64,000 bases of DNA, taken from the NCBI GenBank assembly GCA_963965975.1, contig OZ014413.1, forward strand, positions 5,590,001 to 5,654,000, written 5' to 3'. Positions 1 to 13,011 of the stretch are shown in pieces (within the stretch, counting starts at the first letter, position 1; each line of letters opens with the position of its first letter). Both the position numbers and the translations under genes were made by a program. The notes under the pieces were generated by a model, which had not been told where the DNA came from, made no database searches, and saw only the letters and a program-made list of their open reading frames with translations. This DNA is from Xestospongia bergquistia (Eukaryota > Porifera > Demospongiae > Haplosclerida > Petrosiidae).

Positions 1-294
1 ATTTTAATATCTAGTATACTATTTCACAGGATAAAGTTTATTGATTTATGAGGTTAAACTCTATAGAATGTCATTTCTTTACTAAAGAAAGTTTTTCCAT
101 TGTGCTGATGTGCTTTCTTAATTTATATATAACTTCAGTGTGCTTCCTTATTGTAATGTAATGTTTTATTGTTTATCATATTGTAGTATTCATCTGATAA
201 TGAGGAGATTAAGGTAAAGCTTGTTAAAACCCGTGGGCAGTGGAGGACACAAGATTTCCATTAACTCTCTCATGAATGATGATCATGGAGGTAT

Positions 295-333
295 GGATGA
301 ATAGATGAATGGATGGATGGATGAATGGACAGA
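295..333. repeat. GGAT-type tetranucleotide repeat
   Basis: A short run of imperfect ATGGATGA/GGATGGAT units. It is a simple microsatellite in what looks like an intron or intergenic stretch. No coding role is visible. Confidence 0.8.
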
Positions 334-493
334 TTAACAAAAGAATTCATAAACTATTTTTTATCTATTCAGATGACAGGTATTTTCATTTGTTCTGTTA
401 ATCCCATTAGACCAGCTGGTCTGAGTGGACTAGTAAGACATAAGATCATATACTCAATATTCACAACCAATTCCTAAAATATCTTTCTAACAG

Positions 494-668
494 GGCAGTT
501 GCTGAACTCCTTTATAATACTGGCAATAGAGTTACAGTGGTTCTTGGACAAAAGAAAGGAAGGTTCAGTGACTTGCCAGAGATTGCAGAAGATCAAGAAA
601 TAGGTAATGAGGTGGGTGTGGTTAATGGAAACAACTTCAAGTGGTCAGAAATCAAAGATGAAGGATGA
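494..668 (+). CDS. possible PDZ-like C-terminal exon
   Basis: After a polypyrimidine stretch and a CAG acceptor, an open frame reads GCA-GTT-GCT-GAA onward. It gives AVAELL, then NTGNRVTVVLGQ, then a charged end (KKGRFSDLPEIAEDQ), stopping at 666-668. The pattern of an alpha helix (AVAELL) followed by a TG turn and a hydrophobic strand (VTVVLG) is that of the last helix and strand of PDZ domains. That is a family-level resemblance only. A 27-nt exon-like piece with GTAAG-type donor (about 187-213) precedes it, but its phase is not proven to match. It would be the 3' end of a gene starting left of the window. Another open frame with acidic residues runs from about 655 to 791, so the true 3' structure is uncertain. 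It could be an unrelated ORF. Confidence 0.3.
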
Positions 669-1700
669 GACTGGACAAGAGGAGGAGACAAACAAGGGGA
701 ACAGAGGTGTCCTAGGAGAGGAACTACCTGATGTGGTTTCCCAGAGACATGTAGATGCAGCTCTTGAGAGGAAATGGTCTGAATGAGAACAGACTACACT
801 AGCTTCTTGTTCCTACATGACATAATATATGCTTTTAAACGTACATATAGGTTCAATAAATGTTCTAAAGAGATGAGAAGATCTACCACCAAAGTTTATC
901 ACTACTTGATTACCAGTTTATATCAATACATTACACAGAAAGCAAAAAGAACAAATTGACAAATGAGCTATTGTACATTCATATTATAGTGATAATTTCA
1001 AAACCAAATCCTTTGACTTGTAATGTAATGATTATAAAAATATCATGTCATAGCATGAATGAACCACACATATATATGTAACAATTGAATGTTTAATAGT
1101 ACATATAAATAATGTTCACTTTAGAGCTCCCCTTATCGACTAGGTTCATTATGGCATTATTATGGTTGGAGAATTACACAAAGAACATTGTATACAAAGT
1201 AAGAAAGAATGTCTATGTTGAATATTCTTAATATTTGCAGCTTTTCTATACTTTGAATTTTTAGTAACACTTTATGAGTTATTGAATTTAGGTAAAATAC
1301 AAACATTCTTCCTGCTATAGAACCAAGGTTGTCATGAAAATACAATGTGATACAACAATATCAGTTTTAGCATTCTTTCCTATATTTAATATTGTAAGTC
1401 CTGCAGAATTGATGACTGCTTTAAGTAAAGAAGAATTATAGGAATTTGTAACACACACATAATAAAGGAGGCTACATAATAAAAATTGCATGAAAAATAG
1501 AATTTTTAATTATTATATTGGTTTGTATAGCAGTGTTTTGGGTGAATCTTCATACAATAACACTCCACTATTACCAACATAGTCATTATTCTACAGTGCT
1601 GCTTTTCAATGCCTTGGAAGTAGTGTCCAAAGTGCGATTATAGGTAAGTTGACTGCTACAATAGTGAACTCATAGTAATGGGATATACTCACATTTCTCA
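669..1700. other. no convincing gene; AT-rich
   Basis: The first 120 bases continue an open, acidic reading frame on the plus strand (it contains EEETNKGNRGVLGEELPD and stops near 791). That frame may be an alternative end of the PDZ-like gene. Beyond it I see only AT-rich sequence with short ORFs lacking any recognisable domain. Confidence 0.4.
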
Positions 1701-4020
1701 TAACAAGATGACTGATCTCAGTGAACACCAATACAGCAAGCAACAGAGAAGAGAATTGTAGATTTGATAATATCAAGCTATTTTAATATATCCTTCATGA
1801 ATAGGTAATAACTTGATCATTAGAGGCATCCAAGTTTTTGTAAATACAAATGTAGTAGAATGCAGAGTTTCATTATTGTTGTCAATAACTTGAGATACTG
1901 TACTAGAAGAGGACCCTAGAGTTGACATAGGGTGGATAGCTTTAGTTGTGAGAGAAGGAGTTGAAGTGAGAGAAGGAGTTGAAGCAAAATTAATTGGATC
2001 CATCTCACACTAAGTACTAAGTTATACTAGTCAATATATTAATTTTTACATCCTCACCCCAAGAATAACTACACAGGACAAAAGTCCCTTTTCTCCAATT
2101 ACCAAGACCTTGCTCAAAAATGGAACCTGGACTTTATTTCCAAGAGAAAGAGGCGATATTGTTATTCTTTCAGTTTTCTTATAATATTTATAGGAATAAA
2201 AATGTAAAAATAATGATATAAAAGCCATATCTAATAAATATATCACCCTTAATTCTTCCAACAATAATTATAAAGAAGTCCATACTACACACATAAATAC
2301 ACTTATAAAACTTAATTTATAACTGTATATATATTATTGTATTTATTTAATAATTATATATTACTATAATTATTATATTATAATTATAATAATAAGAATA
2401 TATTATATTATTAGTTATAAATATATATATATATATATATATATTCATTTTTATATATTTATTATTATTATTTATTTATAAATATATAGCTCTTCTTCAA
2501 ATTCACTCTCAAATTCTTATTCTTCCTATCTTAAGAAAGCAGACTAAACATAACAATGAAACATCTAAGTGAACACTATTTTAAGAAGATGGTATATATA
2601 ACATTATTTGGTGAGGAAGGTGCAAAGCTGAATTATATCTCTTATAACGTATACAATATACATCTTAAATATGTGCTATGTATATAGAAACACATACACT
2701 TGTAGTATTTCACCATATCATTTGTGACTCCATTAGTGTATAAAACACAGTAAAATAAACGTTTTTTATAGGTACAAGTAGAAAATCATATTAAAACTGA
2801 TCACTTAATGCATACTTCATAGTGAAATTAAGATAATCACTCTTAGTTTACATTATCATGTGTCAAGATTACACATTTCAGTTCTCCAGTAGTACCAGAC
2901 TATAATAGTCAATAACATAATTATAGAATAATTTCTAATAATTATATGCTGTTTAACCAATTGTACAACAAGTAGATACGCATTCATTTGGTTTCTAAAC
3001 TAATATTTATTCTATTATTTTTATCAGTCATATCAATACTGAGTTTCAAGAACTCATACCACTATAGTATATATAATTAACAATGTAAATGAACAGTTAA
3101 AGAATGATATCATACTGACCTCATAGGCATTAGGATAGCGCTCAATAAGATTACCATTGTACTTAACTATAACTTCAAGATAAGTCAGCTGATCAAAATA
3201 CCACAGAGAACAAATAATCAAGTCTGTAATGTCAATGTTTTTGGAAATACAGCTTGAAGATTTGTAGTTGAACATCATAATCTAATACAACAATATTAGC
3301 TTTGCTCATATGTACAAGATACTGACATGTTTTGGAAACATTGGTATAAAAAATCCCAGCTGATATATCACTATGTGGTAAATATCTATATGCAATATTT
3401 AATGCTATATGTCTTATCCAGCAAAGATTTCTGCAATACACCATATTTCTGAAGAGTTGTATCTTACTATGACAACACTATAATATTGTAAGATATACAA
3501 ACAAAATATTGGAAAATTAATGTAGAAACATAATGTCAATGTAATATTAATAAACCAAGAAATAGAATATGTTTGAATATACCAGCAGACATCATTAAAT
3601 TAGATTTTAAACACACACACACACATCTAGAAATAATTTAGCTGCTCTAATACAGAGATTATAATACTGAGAGTATGTGGTCTTATTCCAATTGTCCCAT
3701 CTTTAGTACAAAGAGCAGCAAGGTCAGGATACTCATCTTGCTTTTTACAGAAGCATCATAATATAGGCTACTGCTTTATCTTTCATAAGATGTACTATAT
3801 AAACAGTCACACATCTAACTAATATATACCTGGACAAACAAGCATCATCATGACAGTTGCAATTGTATAATATGGCGTTGCTTTGTGAACAGTTGACAAG
3901 ATGTTGCTCAGTACCAACCTGAGGGCTAGTAGCAAATGTCTTCCTAGCATGAAAGAACATTACAAATACTAATAACTGAGGTACCGTCTCCTCATTAGAG
4001 AAGGTCCACTTGTAACGTGA
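1700..4020 (-). other. weak exon-like islands, possible decayed gene
   Basis: Three pieces look coding on the minus strand. One (3830-4012) has a good GTATATA donor and encodes a cysteine-bearing segment ending in NCNCHDDACLS. One (3112-3278) ends at a GTCAGT donor and encodes a segment ending in NLIERYPNAYE. One (1773-2003) is Ser/Thr-rich (STPSLTSTPSLTTKAIHP), like a stalk. I could not join them with consistent phases and recognise no family. They could be a diverged membrane-protein gene, a pseudogene or chance ORFs. An (AC)n run lies near 3612-3626. Confidence 0.2.
2418..2445. repeat. (AT)n microsatellite
   Basis: A perfect run of alternating A and T inside a longer region that is almost entirely A+T (about 2300-2490). 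Confidence 0.9.
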
Positions 4021-5861
4021 GTTATCTGCTCCTTATGAGATATCTAACTGAAGGCTCCCTTTCTACCATATATGGCAGTAAAAATACACACTAAGAGCAA
4101 AGTTACTTAAATTAGGCGGAAAAGGACTTGAAATCACGTGATTGTATTGACCCTTGATACCGTTAAAGCGTGCTTGTGCTAGTTAGTTCTCACCATGTTT
4201 TAACTAAGGAAAGCCTTGGATATAATCTCTTTCTGGACTCTTTAAGATCTTCCTAGAGTTGTAACCTCTCTGTCATTGATGTAACACAGCTATCAAGTCT
4301 GTCTGAATCATGATATAATTTTCAGGCAATAATTGCATAGCACCAGCTGTCATTTCAGGTGAGCCTGTGTTACTAATAGTGACTTTGTCTTTATTTTAGC
4401 AGAGTGCATTTACTTGTTAAAAGTGATATAAAGGTATAAAAAGAAGCTTGACTCATGAAAATCATCATAATAAGTGTACTATTCCTGATATGTTTGGTCA
4501 TTTGGTACATTTGTGGTCTTTAATTGGTTGTTAAAGAACAATTTTTATGTCCCTCCCATTACAATCTAAAACACCATCCATTGTTATAATGAACCACATT
4601 TTGTTGTGAATATAATACTTGATAATTACATGAGTGTAGTTGTGTATGTCCTGTAAACATCTTATTTTATTGTAACATTGGTAGTCTCTTGTCAACAGGT
4701 ATGACTTGAAAATTATGACTTTCCTTCTACCAGAAATCAAATTCAAATACAGTTCAACACAATGTTTCATCAAAAGTATCAACACATCTTGAATTATTTG
4801 TGAATACTCCAGTTTTAACTTTTATCAACTGGAAGAAAGACTAAATGCTACATCAATCATTTCTCAAGGTATTTAATACTAATTCATTATTATTTAGTTT
4901 AATGTAACATACATGTAAGGTGGATCAAACTTTATATATGAGAAATATTTTTAAAATATAATTTTTTAAGTACAGGTTAATACAGTAAATGTTATACATT
5001 CCAAAAAGTTTGCATTGACTTTTGATATAAGTCATAAAGGTAGCAAGTTTAATTTTTTGATCAGTATTAAGTATAACATTAACAAATGTAGACCTAATAG
5101 TACATTATGTGAGTGAGAACCAAAGCACCGTGTCAGAAGTCTAGATGATGGAATTCATTTTTTTATATAATTACCTATGACAATGGTTGTTTATCGTAGT
5201 ATTATCTACAACTTGGAAACACTTTTTCAGTTCTGGATTATATTTCAACAATTTTAATAGTTGTTAGGCAAAATGATACTTAACTATATTGTGATATTCC
5301 AATAAACATGCTTACATTAAGAACTCATTGGTAAAGATAAGTTCAAATGTTCTTTACCTCTTTACTCAGTGTACACAGCTTAAATGATTTTATAGGAGAA
5401 GTATAAAGCTTTTCATATACACTATAATGCTCTAACACAACAGAGCATCAAGCTTCTTTGGAACTAATTATTTCTGTGTTCATAGCATACTCATAAAGGT
5501 AGACAGTACAACATTTTCATCACTTCAACATCTTCTAGAAGAAAATTCATTCCACTACCCAAACATTTCAGGTCATTATCTTGATGATGACATTATTTGT
5601 TATTGATAATTATAAGTACATTCATGTATTATTGTAGATCAGGAAATGTTCACGTTACAAAAGTTTCTCGTAAAAAATAAACATGTTGGAAAGATTTTGA
5701 ACAAAATTGGTGAGTATGAATATTTATTAACCCCTTATATTTTGCCACAAGCAACACATTGAGCACTATTGAAGAGTATGGATTTTATTTGGAAAAAATG
5801 CAATGCTGCATTAATACTATGATCACTAATGTTTTTGCCCTATGTGTCTAATTTAAAATAA
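4021..5861. other. no gene seen
   Basis: AT-rich sequence with scattered short ORFs on both strands. None has a domain, a plausible splice pattern or a paralogue elsewhere in the window. Confidence 0.5.
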
Positions 5862-6910
5862 AGCAACTTGACTCAATATAAAGCTTGATTACATACCTAA
5901 TTTATGACCAACTAACTTACTCCCATATATAAACCTATTTTAATTAGTGATGTCTTGTGTTTCTTGATCTGATGAACTTATCCCTGGAGTAACATCCACT
6001 TGGTCATCTGGTTATTGAGGTAGTTGTCATATGATGGTAACTCTTGTTGGGTAGCAAGTACTCCTCAAGCATTTGGCTTAAATGTGGATCATCACTTTAA
6101 TCTGATAACATAACTGTACCATATGAGACTATAGATGTAAACAGATTATCAGATATAATAAGAATTTCTAGTAATTTTTACTTTTCATGGGCTTAATTAA
6201 TTTATTAGTCTTTTCTTTTCCTCCAATGACTATAAAAGTAGCGATATTATCTATTCTTGCAGCATCTCAATCTCTTCCTGTCCGCCAATATGGTATTAGT
6301 AACTATAGAACATAACTATATATGGTATATACAACTAACAGTAATATGCCTAGCCTTTTTACATTGTCTGGTTAAGATGACTATCTCTAAGGTCTTTGCC
6401 TTCTTGGGGTTAGAGTCAATCATTGAATTCTGTCCAATGAGACTAATTCATTGCCAGTATCTGCAAACAAAATGATTTTTTAAATAAAAGATAAAATTGA
6501 ATTTGACTTATGACTCGAATACGCTCATTTCATTCGCTGTGCTTTGCAGTGACCCCATTTCTATATTATTTTGAAATAATACTTCCATCATAATTATGAA
6601 CATGTATATTGATCTAGTATAGCAAGTATATATATATATATATATATATTTTACAATTGGAATATTATATACTTGAAGGGAGATGGACTGCTCTTAGAAT
6701 AATAATTAAGAATTACAAATTGATGAAAATGATAAAAAAGAAAAAATATTGCAAATAATCATGTTGTTGTTGTATTAATTTTTTAAAATTATTAGTATTA
6801 AAAAAATTAGTCATAAAATACCAATTAAATTCAGAAAATTTATGAAAGTGCTATAAAGAAATAACTGTAGTCATAACAACTAGCAACATTTGCCAAATGA
6901 ACAATTAATT
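5862..6910 (-). repeat. module X, copy 1 (decayed coiled-coil region)
   Basis: This block is repeated at 10030-10870 and, less well, at 16890-17300. Shared landmarks are the AAAGCAACTT start, a GATGATCCACATTTAAGTC stretch on the minus strand (DDPHLSQ), and the GCCAAATGAACAATTAA end. Compared with copy 2 it carries about 270 extra AT-rich bases (about 6542-6810) including a (TA)n run at 6630-6648. On the minus strand it corresponds to the exons that encode the coiled coil and DDPQLSQKFEE segment at 17.0-17.3 kb, but its frames are interrupted. I read it as a degenerate duplicate. Confidence 0.65.
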
Positions 6911-7379
6911 GTTAACCATCACCAATGATACCCACCATATGATGTATCATAATATATACTCAATGCACTTACCTTTTTTTGACTGCACAGGCTATCTGAC
7001 TGTTATCACTGATCTCTAACTCCTACATATCACAAGTTATCTGACTGTAAAACTGTTTTGGAAGGTTCTAAAATAATTCTGTAGGGATTACTAACTTATG
7101 TGTACATCACGCCTTAATCAAAACATCTTTTAACTTCACAAATTCACTATTATAATGTAACTCCTCTTTGAATATAAAAGATTCTCTTCAAGAAGTCTCA
7201 TCTCATCTACCAGATCTTTAATTCCTACATATATCAACACACAAATTACTGACTAGTATAGTACTCATGTCTTACCTTATCTCTGTTATATTCATCCCAT
7301 ATAGTGTGGAAGGCAGTAGTTAGTTACTTTGCTTACTGCTACGTTATTAATACATTAAGATGTTTCTTTTTTTCATCAA

Positions 7380-7852
7380 TAGAATATTCTTTGCATCATA
7401 ACAGTTCACAATAATGGAGTTGTCTTCTGTAATGTGTTTAACTAATATTCTCTAAGCCATCTTTCCAAATGCCTTACACAACAGTTTTTATGTCTGTTTC
7501 ACATTCTAGGACATATTTAATAAAAGGTTTTACATCTTGAGAAAGAAACATAGACATATCATAAAATTCTGCTTTTCATAAACACTGAGTTTGACTTCTT
7601 CATAGTTTGTATTAAATTCAGATCTTAGCTAGTGATGTGAGCTTTAGCTTCTTCAATATTGTAATGATTGATAATGGTCTCTAAGTAACCAATAATAACT
7701 ACAATATATTTCTCTTCAACTAGTTCCATGACATCATCAAATGATTTAACAATAGACAATTGAGGTTTTAACTCTTGAATGCATCTTCCAAGGAATTTTG
7801 TGATCTTTTCCGGTGGAAAAGGTACTTCCAATGAAGAAGCCTCAAATGTCAA
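7380..7852 (-). pseudogene. decayed sponge cytosolic domain
   Basis: The intact part (7852-7625) encodes 75 residues containing VPFPPEKITKFLGRC, KSFDDVMELVEEK and YLETIINHYNIEEAK. It looks like a mostly helical folded domain. Shortly after, the reading frame changes, and YEEVKLSVYEKQNF is read one frame away. Further on, stops interrupt a segment with AFGKM and EDNSIIVNCYD. The order of these pieces fits a single ancestral domain that has since decayed. From memory this style of domain occurs in large sponge proteins together with ZU5-like domains, which matches the neighbours here. I cannot name a Pfam family. The frameshift and stops are seen directly; the family link is inference. Confidence 0.5.
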
Positions 7853-8734
7853 GCACTTATGGTGAATTTCAAGGAGACAATATCATGACAACATATTTTG
7901 TAAGAGGTGCTAAAGTATCAATCATTGTTCGAATTTTGCTGATATTTCTTAATAATGTCTCAATAAATAAGCAACAGATAGAGCTTTTCTACACAAATTG
8001 TAGTAACAATACATTACGTCTATGTTTATTTCATTTACTATTAATAGCACAATCTTTAAGTGTGTCTTTGCTACATACACTGTTTCTTTAATTGAAATAA
8101 TTAGCTACTATCAACACATACTGTCTTATCTGGTTGTAATATATAAGACACTATTGAAAATATTTAACTTGTTTTATTCTTAGATAATGTTTAGAAAGTG
8201 CTTTCAATGAACAATCAACTAGCAAGCTCCTGATTGTTTTATATCTTCATATGTTTCTTTAGAGATAACTCTCTCTGTATATAATGTATTAACTCTTTAC
8301 CTAGGAAGAACAAGCTTTGATAATGTTCAGAAGTTTTTCACTGGTAAGACAAGAACATTTTATCAGATTATGTGAAATCACTTAATTTACTACGTTGTCT
8401 AGATTTCCCAAACTATTATTGAGGCCAGACCAGTGTTATTGGATATGCAGAAAGGAACCACTCAAATCACTTTGTCGTTTGGAATTTTCGCACAATTTTG
8501 AGGCATTTATTGCGCTGATTTTATGATACCCGAAATAAACGCATGCATAGTTAATGTTAACAAAAAACATTGGCTATTACATGAAGCTAAGTTTGCAAAA
8601 AAAAAAAGATTCACTGTTTCCACCCACACATACCGTATACAACTCGATCTTCAACATGCTCTACCTGCTATGAATCACTAAAAGATGATATAAAAATGAC
8701 AAAAAATAAAGAAATACAGTTAACAAGTATATAC

Positions 8735-8854
8735 ATTCTTCAGATTTAAGTTTCTGACAAATTCTTATTAAAATCACAATAAGGATAGCAATACCTATTC
8801 CTATAACATTATCTGCAACACTTAGTTTTAATAACAAATTACCAATAAACATAG
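8735..8854 (-). CDS. single transmembrane exon, copy 1
   Basis: An exon framed by a TATAG acceptor and a GTATAT donor. It encodes a short hydrophilic start, then VIGIGIAILIVILIRIC, then a basic stretch (QKLKSEE). This is a typical stop-transfer membrane segment with cytosolic positive charges, so the preceding exon should be extracellular and the following ones cytosolic. The paralogous exon lies at about 11965-12082. The gene family is not recognised. It probably belonged to a type I membrane protein whose cytosolic part is the 7.4-7.85 kb domain. Both the exon call and the gene link are inference from splice signals and order. Confidence 0.4.
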
Positions 8855-9112
8855 CTATATACCTTTAATAAATTTCAGAAAATTGTCCAATTGTGTTAGT
8901 ATTATTGTATCTGTTAAAACGTGACAGAATTACGTTAAGCACTTTTTAAGAAAATACCACCAAAAAATGCTTGATATACTTTGTCATTATGAGAGTTGCG
9001 AAATTTTATTAATGACAAGTGAGTATCAGTTACTTATTTTATATTGCATTATAATATCAGTTGAAACAAGTTGATCCTTTATAGTCATCTGAAAATTATT
9101 GCAGAAGTAAGT

Positions 9113-9290
9113 TATAGTGCAAACTATAAAATAGCATTTACTGAGTTATTATATGTACTTCCTGTGATGTTCCAACATTGTATAGACTCTACTATGAAGT
9201 ATACAGTTCCATTTCCAACCAACTCTCGAGTATGTGAGTTATCACTTGCTATCAAGCCCTGACTCTGCAGCTCTTCCTCCAAATCCTAAA
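9113..9290 (-). pseudogene. ectodomain fragment, copy 1
   Basis: The minus strand reads through LQSQGLIASDNSHT, ELVGNGTVYF, IVESIQCWNITGS and TYNNSVNA before a stop. Two N-glycosylation sequons (NGT, NIT) and one cysteine suit an extracellular segment. The copy at about 12340-12505 encodes nearly the same residues and also runs into a stop, so both are probably non-functional remnants or exons whose donor I have misplaced. Confidence 0.4.
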
Positions 9291-9460
9291 TAACTAGTTT
9301 AAAGTTATAAGCTCAAGTATATATAAGTAGTAGGAAACCTTGCGTATTGTGAATGGGAAAATAATATACCGAATCAGTAACAGAGGGTCAGCCTCATAAC
9401 TTTAAAGTTGTCTATAGAAGGCAATCCAATATGTTTGATTGATGTGATCAAGTCCAATGA

Positions 9461-9831
9461 CTACAATATGACATAAATTGGGCAATAGAAAAGTGATACA
9501 GGTAGAATTGCTGTGTAATATTTCCTTTTTACCCTCATCACTGAATACCAAATGACTCTACCACTTCTGTTTGTGATAACTGCATTATGTTTAAGAGTAA
9601 TGGACACTGTATTTTGGACCCTTTCATTAGCTTTTATTTGATATGTTGGAGAAATCAGTTTATATCCTTTAGGAATTTCAAATCGAAAGTAATCTTCTAT
9701 TGAAACTAATATATGAACATGATGTTCATTTGGAAAGCCATCAGCAAAAATATTCATTTTAAAACTGGAGTCTTCCCATTGAATATATTCTACAATTCCT
9801 CCAATGACTGTTTTACAAATATGTAGTGTAT
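9461..9831 (-). CDS. ZU5-like domain exon
   Basis: From a CTACAG acceptor, phase 1, the exon reads DTLHICKTVIGGIVEYI, then IFADGFPNEHHVHILVSIE, IPKGYKLISPTYQIKANE and QNTVSITLKHNAVITN. It then diverges into residues of low similarity and stops at 9461. Strand-rich sequence with PxGYxLISPxYxI followed by VxxTVSITLKHxA is the pattern of ZU5 domains (found in ankyrins, UNC5 and PIDD), which sit before UPA or death domains. The assignment rests on this motif pattern. The domain is uninterrupted here, in contrast with the copy at 13.3-14.4 kb. Upstream on the same strand is module X copy 2, with coiled-coil remnants. The end after TNRSGRVIWYS is probably intron or decayed sequence read through. 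Confidence 0.45.
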
Positions 9832-10029
9832 CTGTAGTATATATAAATAACAATAACTACAATGTAGTCTACCAACATCAAGTACTTATTATATTACAGA
9901 CTATCTTACTAAAGTACATGTTAGTTTGAAGATAATAAGATTATAGAAGCTACTATGTAAGATAACATAAATTTCTAAATGAGATCTTATGTGTCCAATT
10001 TAAAATGTCTATACATAGTACTATTGTTC

Positions 10030-10870
10030 AAAGCAACTTCACTCAACATAAAACTTGATTACATACTTCATTTAAACTTGTATAGTAAAACATATAACTG
10101 ACAAACCAAATTGCTCCCAAATATAACCATATTATTTTCATTAGTTATGTCTTTTCTTTCTTGATCAGAAGAAGTTAACTTAAAGTTACATCCACTTTGT
10201 CAATTGGTTTTTCTTGAGTTAATTTGTCATCTGATGGTAACTCTTGTTAGCTAGCTAGTACCTCCTCAAGTATTTGACTTAAATGTGGATCATCACTTTA
10301 ATCTGATAATGTCACTGTACCAAATGATACTATAGAAATAAACAGATTATCATATGTAATAAGAATATCTAATAATTTTTACCTTTCATGGACTTAATTA
10401 ATCTACTAATCTTTTCCCTTCTTTCAATAACTTATAAATTAGTGATACTACCTATTCTTGTAGCATCTCAATCTCTTCTTGTCTGCCGATATGGTATTGG
10501 TAACTATAGAATATAACTATATATGGTATGTACTACTAACAGTAATATGCCTAGCCTTTTTCGATGTCTGGTTAAAATGACTATCTCTAAGGTCTTTGCC
10601 TTATTTAGGTTACAGTCAATCTTTACTTTTCTTCTCAATGAAGTCTGTCCAATGAAGACTAATTCATTGCCATTATCTGCACACAAAAGTGAATTTTTTT
10701 ATATAAAGAAGAAAGTTACAATTGACTTATGTCTCTAATACACTCATTTCATTCACTGTGTCATAAAATAACAATTAAATTCAGAAAATTTATGAAAATG
10801 CTATAATGAAATATCTGTACTCATGACAGCTAGCAAAATATGCCAAATGAACAATTAACCCTTTACTGAT
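10030..10870 (-). repeat. module X, copy 2
   Basis: The second copy of the block at 5862-6910, without the AT-rich insert. Around 10504-10686 the minus strand has an open stretch (GNELVFIGQTSLRRK, NKAKTLEIVILTRH) that is interrupted in copy 1. Stops interrupt the DDPHLSQ segment near 10250. It is a partially open duplicate, probably not functional. Confidence 0.6.
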
Positions 10871-11591
10871 AAATTTCGCGCATGCACAAATGCACACTGT
10901 GACCAAATTATTTCTGTGACATGTAGAGGAAAAGAAATGTAAGGCTGGTGATGTGAATGCTTGTGCCTGTGCTTGAAGTAGAGTTAGTGCTTTGTGTTCT
11001 ACATAGAGTCAAAAGCTTCGTCGTGAAACGTTGTCCAAGATCTTGTCATCGTAAAGGGAAGTTGGTAGCAAAATTTGCGATCAAGGGCTACCTTTACATT
11101 TGTTTGTTTACTGACAGTGTTTGATTGTGTTCTATTCTAGGGCTACTTTATCATTGAAAGTTAGTTTCATGTAGTAAGTCATAACATTTAATCCAGAGTG
11201 CTCTCTTTTCTGGGTCCTTTGGAATTCTTTGGAAAGTAACACTTGGATCTTTGGCTTTCGTATTTCCACACACATAGCAACGACAACCAGTCATAATTCT
11301 TTATTAATTATATATTGTTATATTAATTTTTATATAGCTATGCTATATAAAATATATGGTATATTTTTTGCTTGGCACAAGTTTCAAATCTTCAACTGAG
11401 TTGTTCTCCATTATCTTCAATGTATTTACCACAGCAACCGGATAAAACGTCACGATGTAATCAATTTTCTAATCAAAATACTTTACCTTATGTGCAAATG
11501 ATCAATTGTGGTCATTTAACCTCATTCCTTTAGACTACATTGTCCATTAGGATTGTGGAAGAGACATTATGTTGTAGCAGCTACTTATTTT
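10871..11591. other. spacer with slightly higher GC, no gene
   Basis: This stretch separates module X copy 2 from module Y copy 2 and has no counterpart between copy 1 of X and Y. It contains a few CpG-bearing words (TTTCGCGCATGC, CATCGTAAAGG) unusual for the surroundings, so it may be an inserted element. I found no terminal repeats or ORF. Confidence 0.4.
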
Positions 11592-12505
11592 CACATTTTA
11601 TCAGATTATGTGAAATCACTTAATTTACTACGTTGTCTAGATTTCCCAAACTATTATTAGAAAGGGACCACTTGAATCACTTTGTCGTTTGGAATTTTCA
11701 CACAATTTTGAGGCATTTATTGCGCTGATTTTTTGATACTCAAAATAAACGCATGCATAGTTAAAGTAACAATATGTTAACAAAAAACATTGGCTATTAC
11801 ATGAACCTAATTTTGCAAAAACAAGATTCACTGTTTCCACCCACACATACTGTACACAACTCAATCTTCAACATGCTCTACCTACTATGAATCACTAAAA
11901 ATAACAAAAAATAAAGAAATACAGTTAATATCTTAGAAACACCTGTTACAACAAATATATAGATTCTTCAGGTTTTAGTTTCTGACAAATTCTTATTAAA
12001 ATCACAATAAGGAAAGCAATACCTATTCCTATAACATTATGTGTAACATTTAGTTTTAATAACAAATTACCAATAAACATAGCTATATACCTTTAATAAA
12101 TTTCAGAGAATTGTCCAATTGTGTTAGCATTATTTTATCTGTTAAAGCGTGACAAAATTACTTTTTAAGAACATACCACCAAAAAATGCAGGATATACTT
12201 TGCCATAATGGGAGTTGCGAAATTTTATGAATGACTTGTGAGTATCACAATTACTTGTTTGATATTACATTTATAATATCAGTTGAAACAAGTTGATCCT
12301 TTATAGTCATCTGAAAATTTTTGCAGAAGTAAGTACGTATAGTGCAAACTAAAAAATAGCATTTACTGAGTTATTATATGTACTTTCTGTAATGTTCCAA
12401 CATTGTATAGACTCTACTATGAAGTATACAGTTCCATTTCCAACCAATTCTTGAGTATGCAAGTTATCATTTGCTATCAAGCCCTGACTCTGCAGTACTT
12501 CCTCT
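11592..12505 (-). repeat. module Y, copy 2 (ectodomain + membrane exon)
   Basis: The paralogue of 8355-9290. Its membrane exon (about 11965-12082, minus) encodes VIGIGIAFLIVILIRIC and QKLKPEES, but the donor of copy 1 (GTATAT) is changed to CTATAT here. That would abolish the same splice site. The ectodomain fragment at about 12340-12505 has LQSQGLIANDN, NGTVYFIVESIQCWNITES and then a stop. Confidence 0.7.
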
Positions 12506-13011
12506 AACCACTTACCTTAACCAATGCCATCATTTGTAAAGATTAGTTGATACATGTAGGAGCTGTTACTGTTTTAAAACTACTGGTATAGTCAGTGTTA
12601 CAGACAGTGTTGTCACTGAGTGTTGCTTTAACAAAAATGTAGTTTAGCCAAGAAGTTCTAAAAGATTAACATCTGCAAATGCATGACAGTTTTAGACAGA
12701 TGATGTCACATTATTTTGATTAAACTGATACCACACCTGAGTCTTAGCAATACTTTTGACTTTGAGACAAAGTCTGGTGTTCTACTATTTGAGAAAGTTC
12801 TCAGTGGCAGCATGATAAACTATAACTCAATATAAATATTAGCTACTACTACAGCAAGGATGTTTCACATTATAGTGGTTTTCAACATATCAATAAAATC
12901 AAAAAAATAAATACATACCTGTATCTACTAAACCAGTTCTCTTATTGACTGATGCACTAGTTGAGTCTCCTTACACAAGAATCATAAAGATAAGAAATCC
13001 ATAATTATCAG

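Larger units (their letters stand above)
8355..9290 (-). repeat. module Y, copy 1 (ectodomain + membrane exon)
   Basis: About 0.93 kb repeated at 11592-12505, roughly 3.24 kb away. Both copies start with the same ATTTTATCAGATTATGTG and end near CTGACTCTGCAG. On the minus strand each holds an ectodomain fragment at the upstream end and a membrane-spanning exon in the middle. The two copies differ by scattered substitutions and small indels, so the duplication is not recent compared with the SRCR units. Confidence 0.8.
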
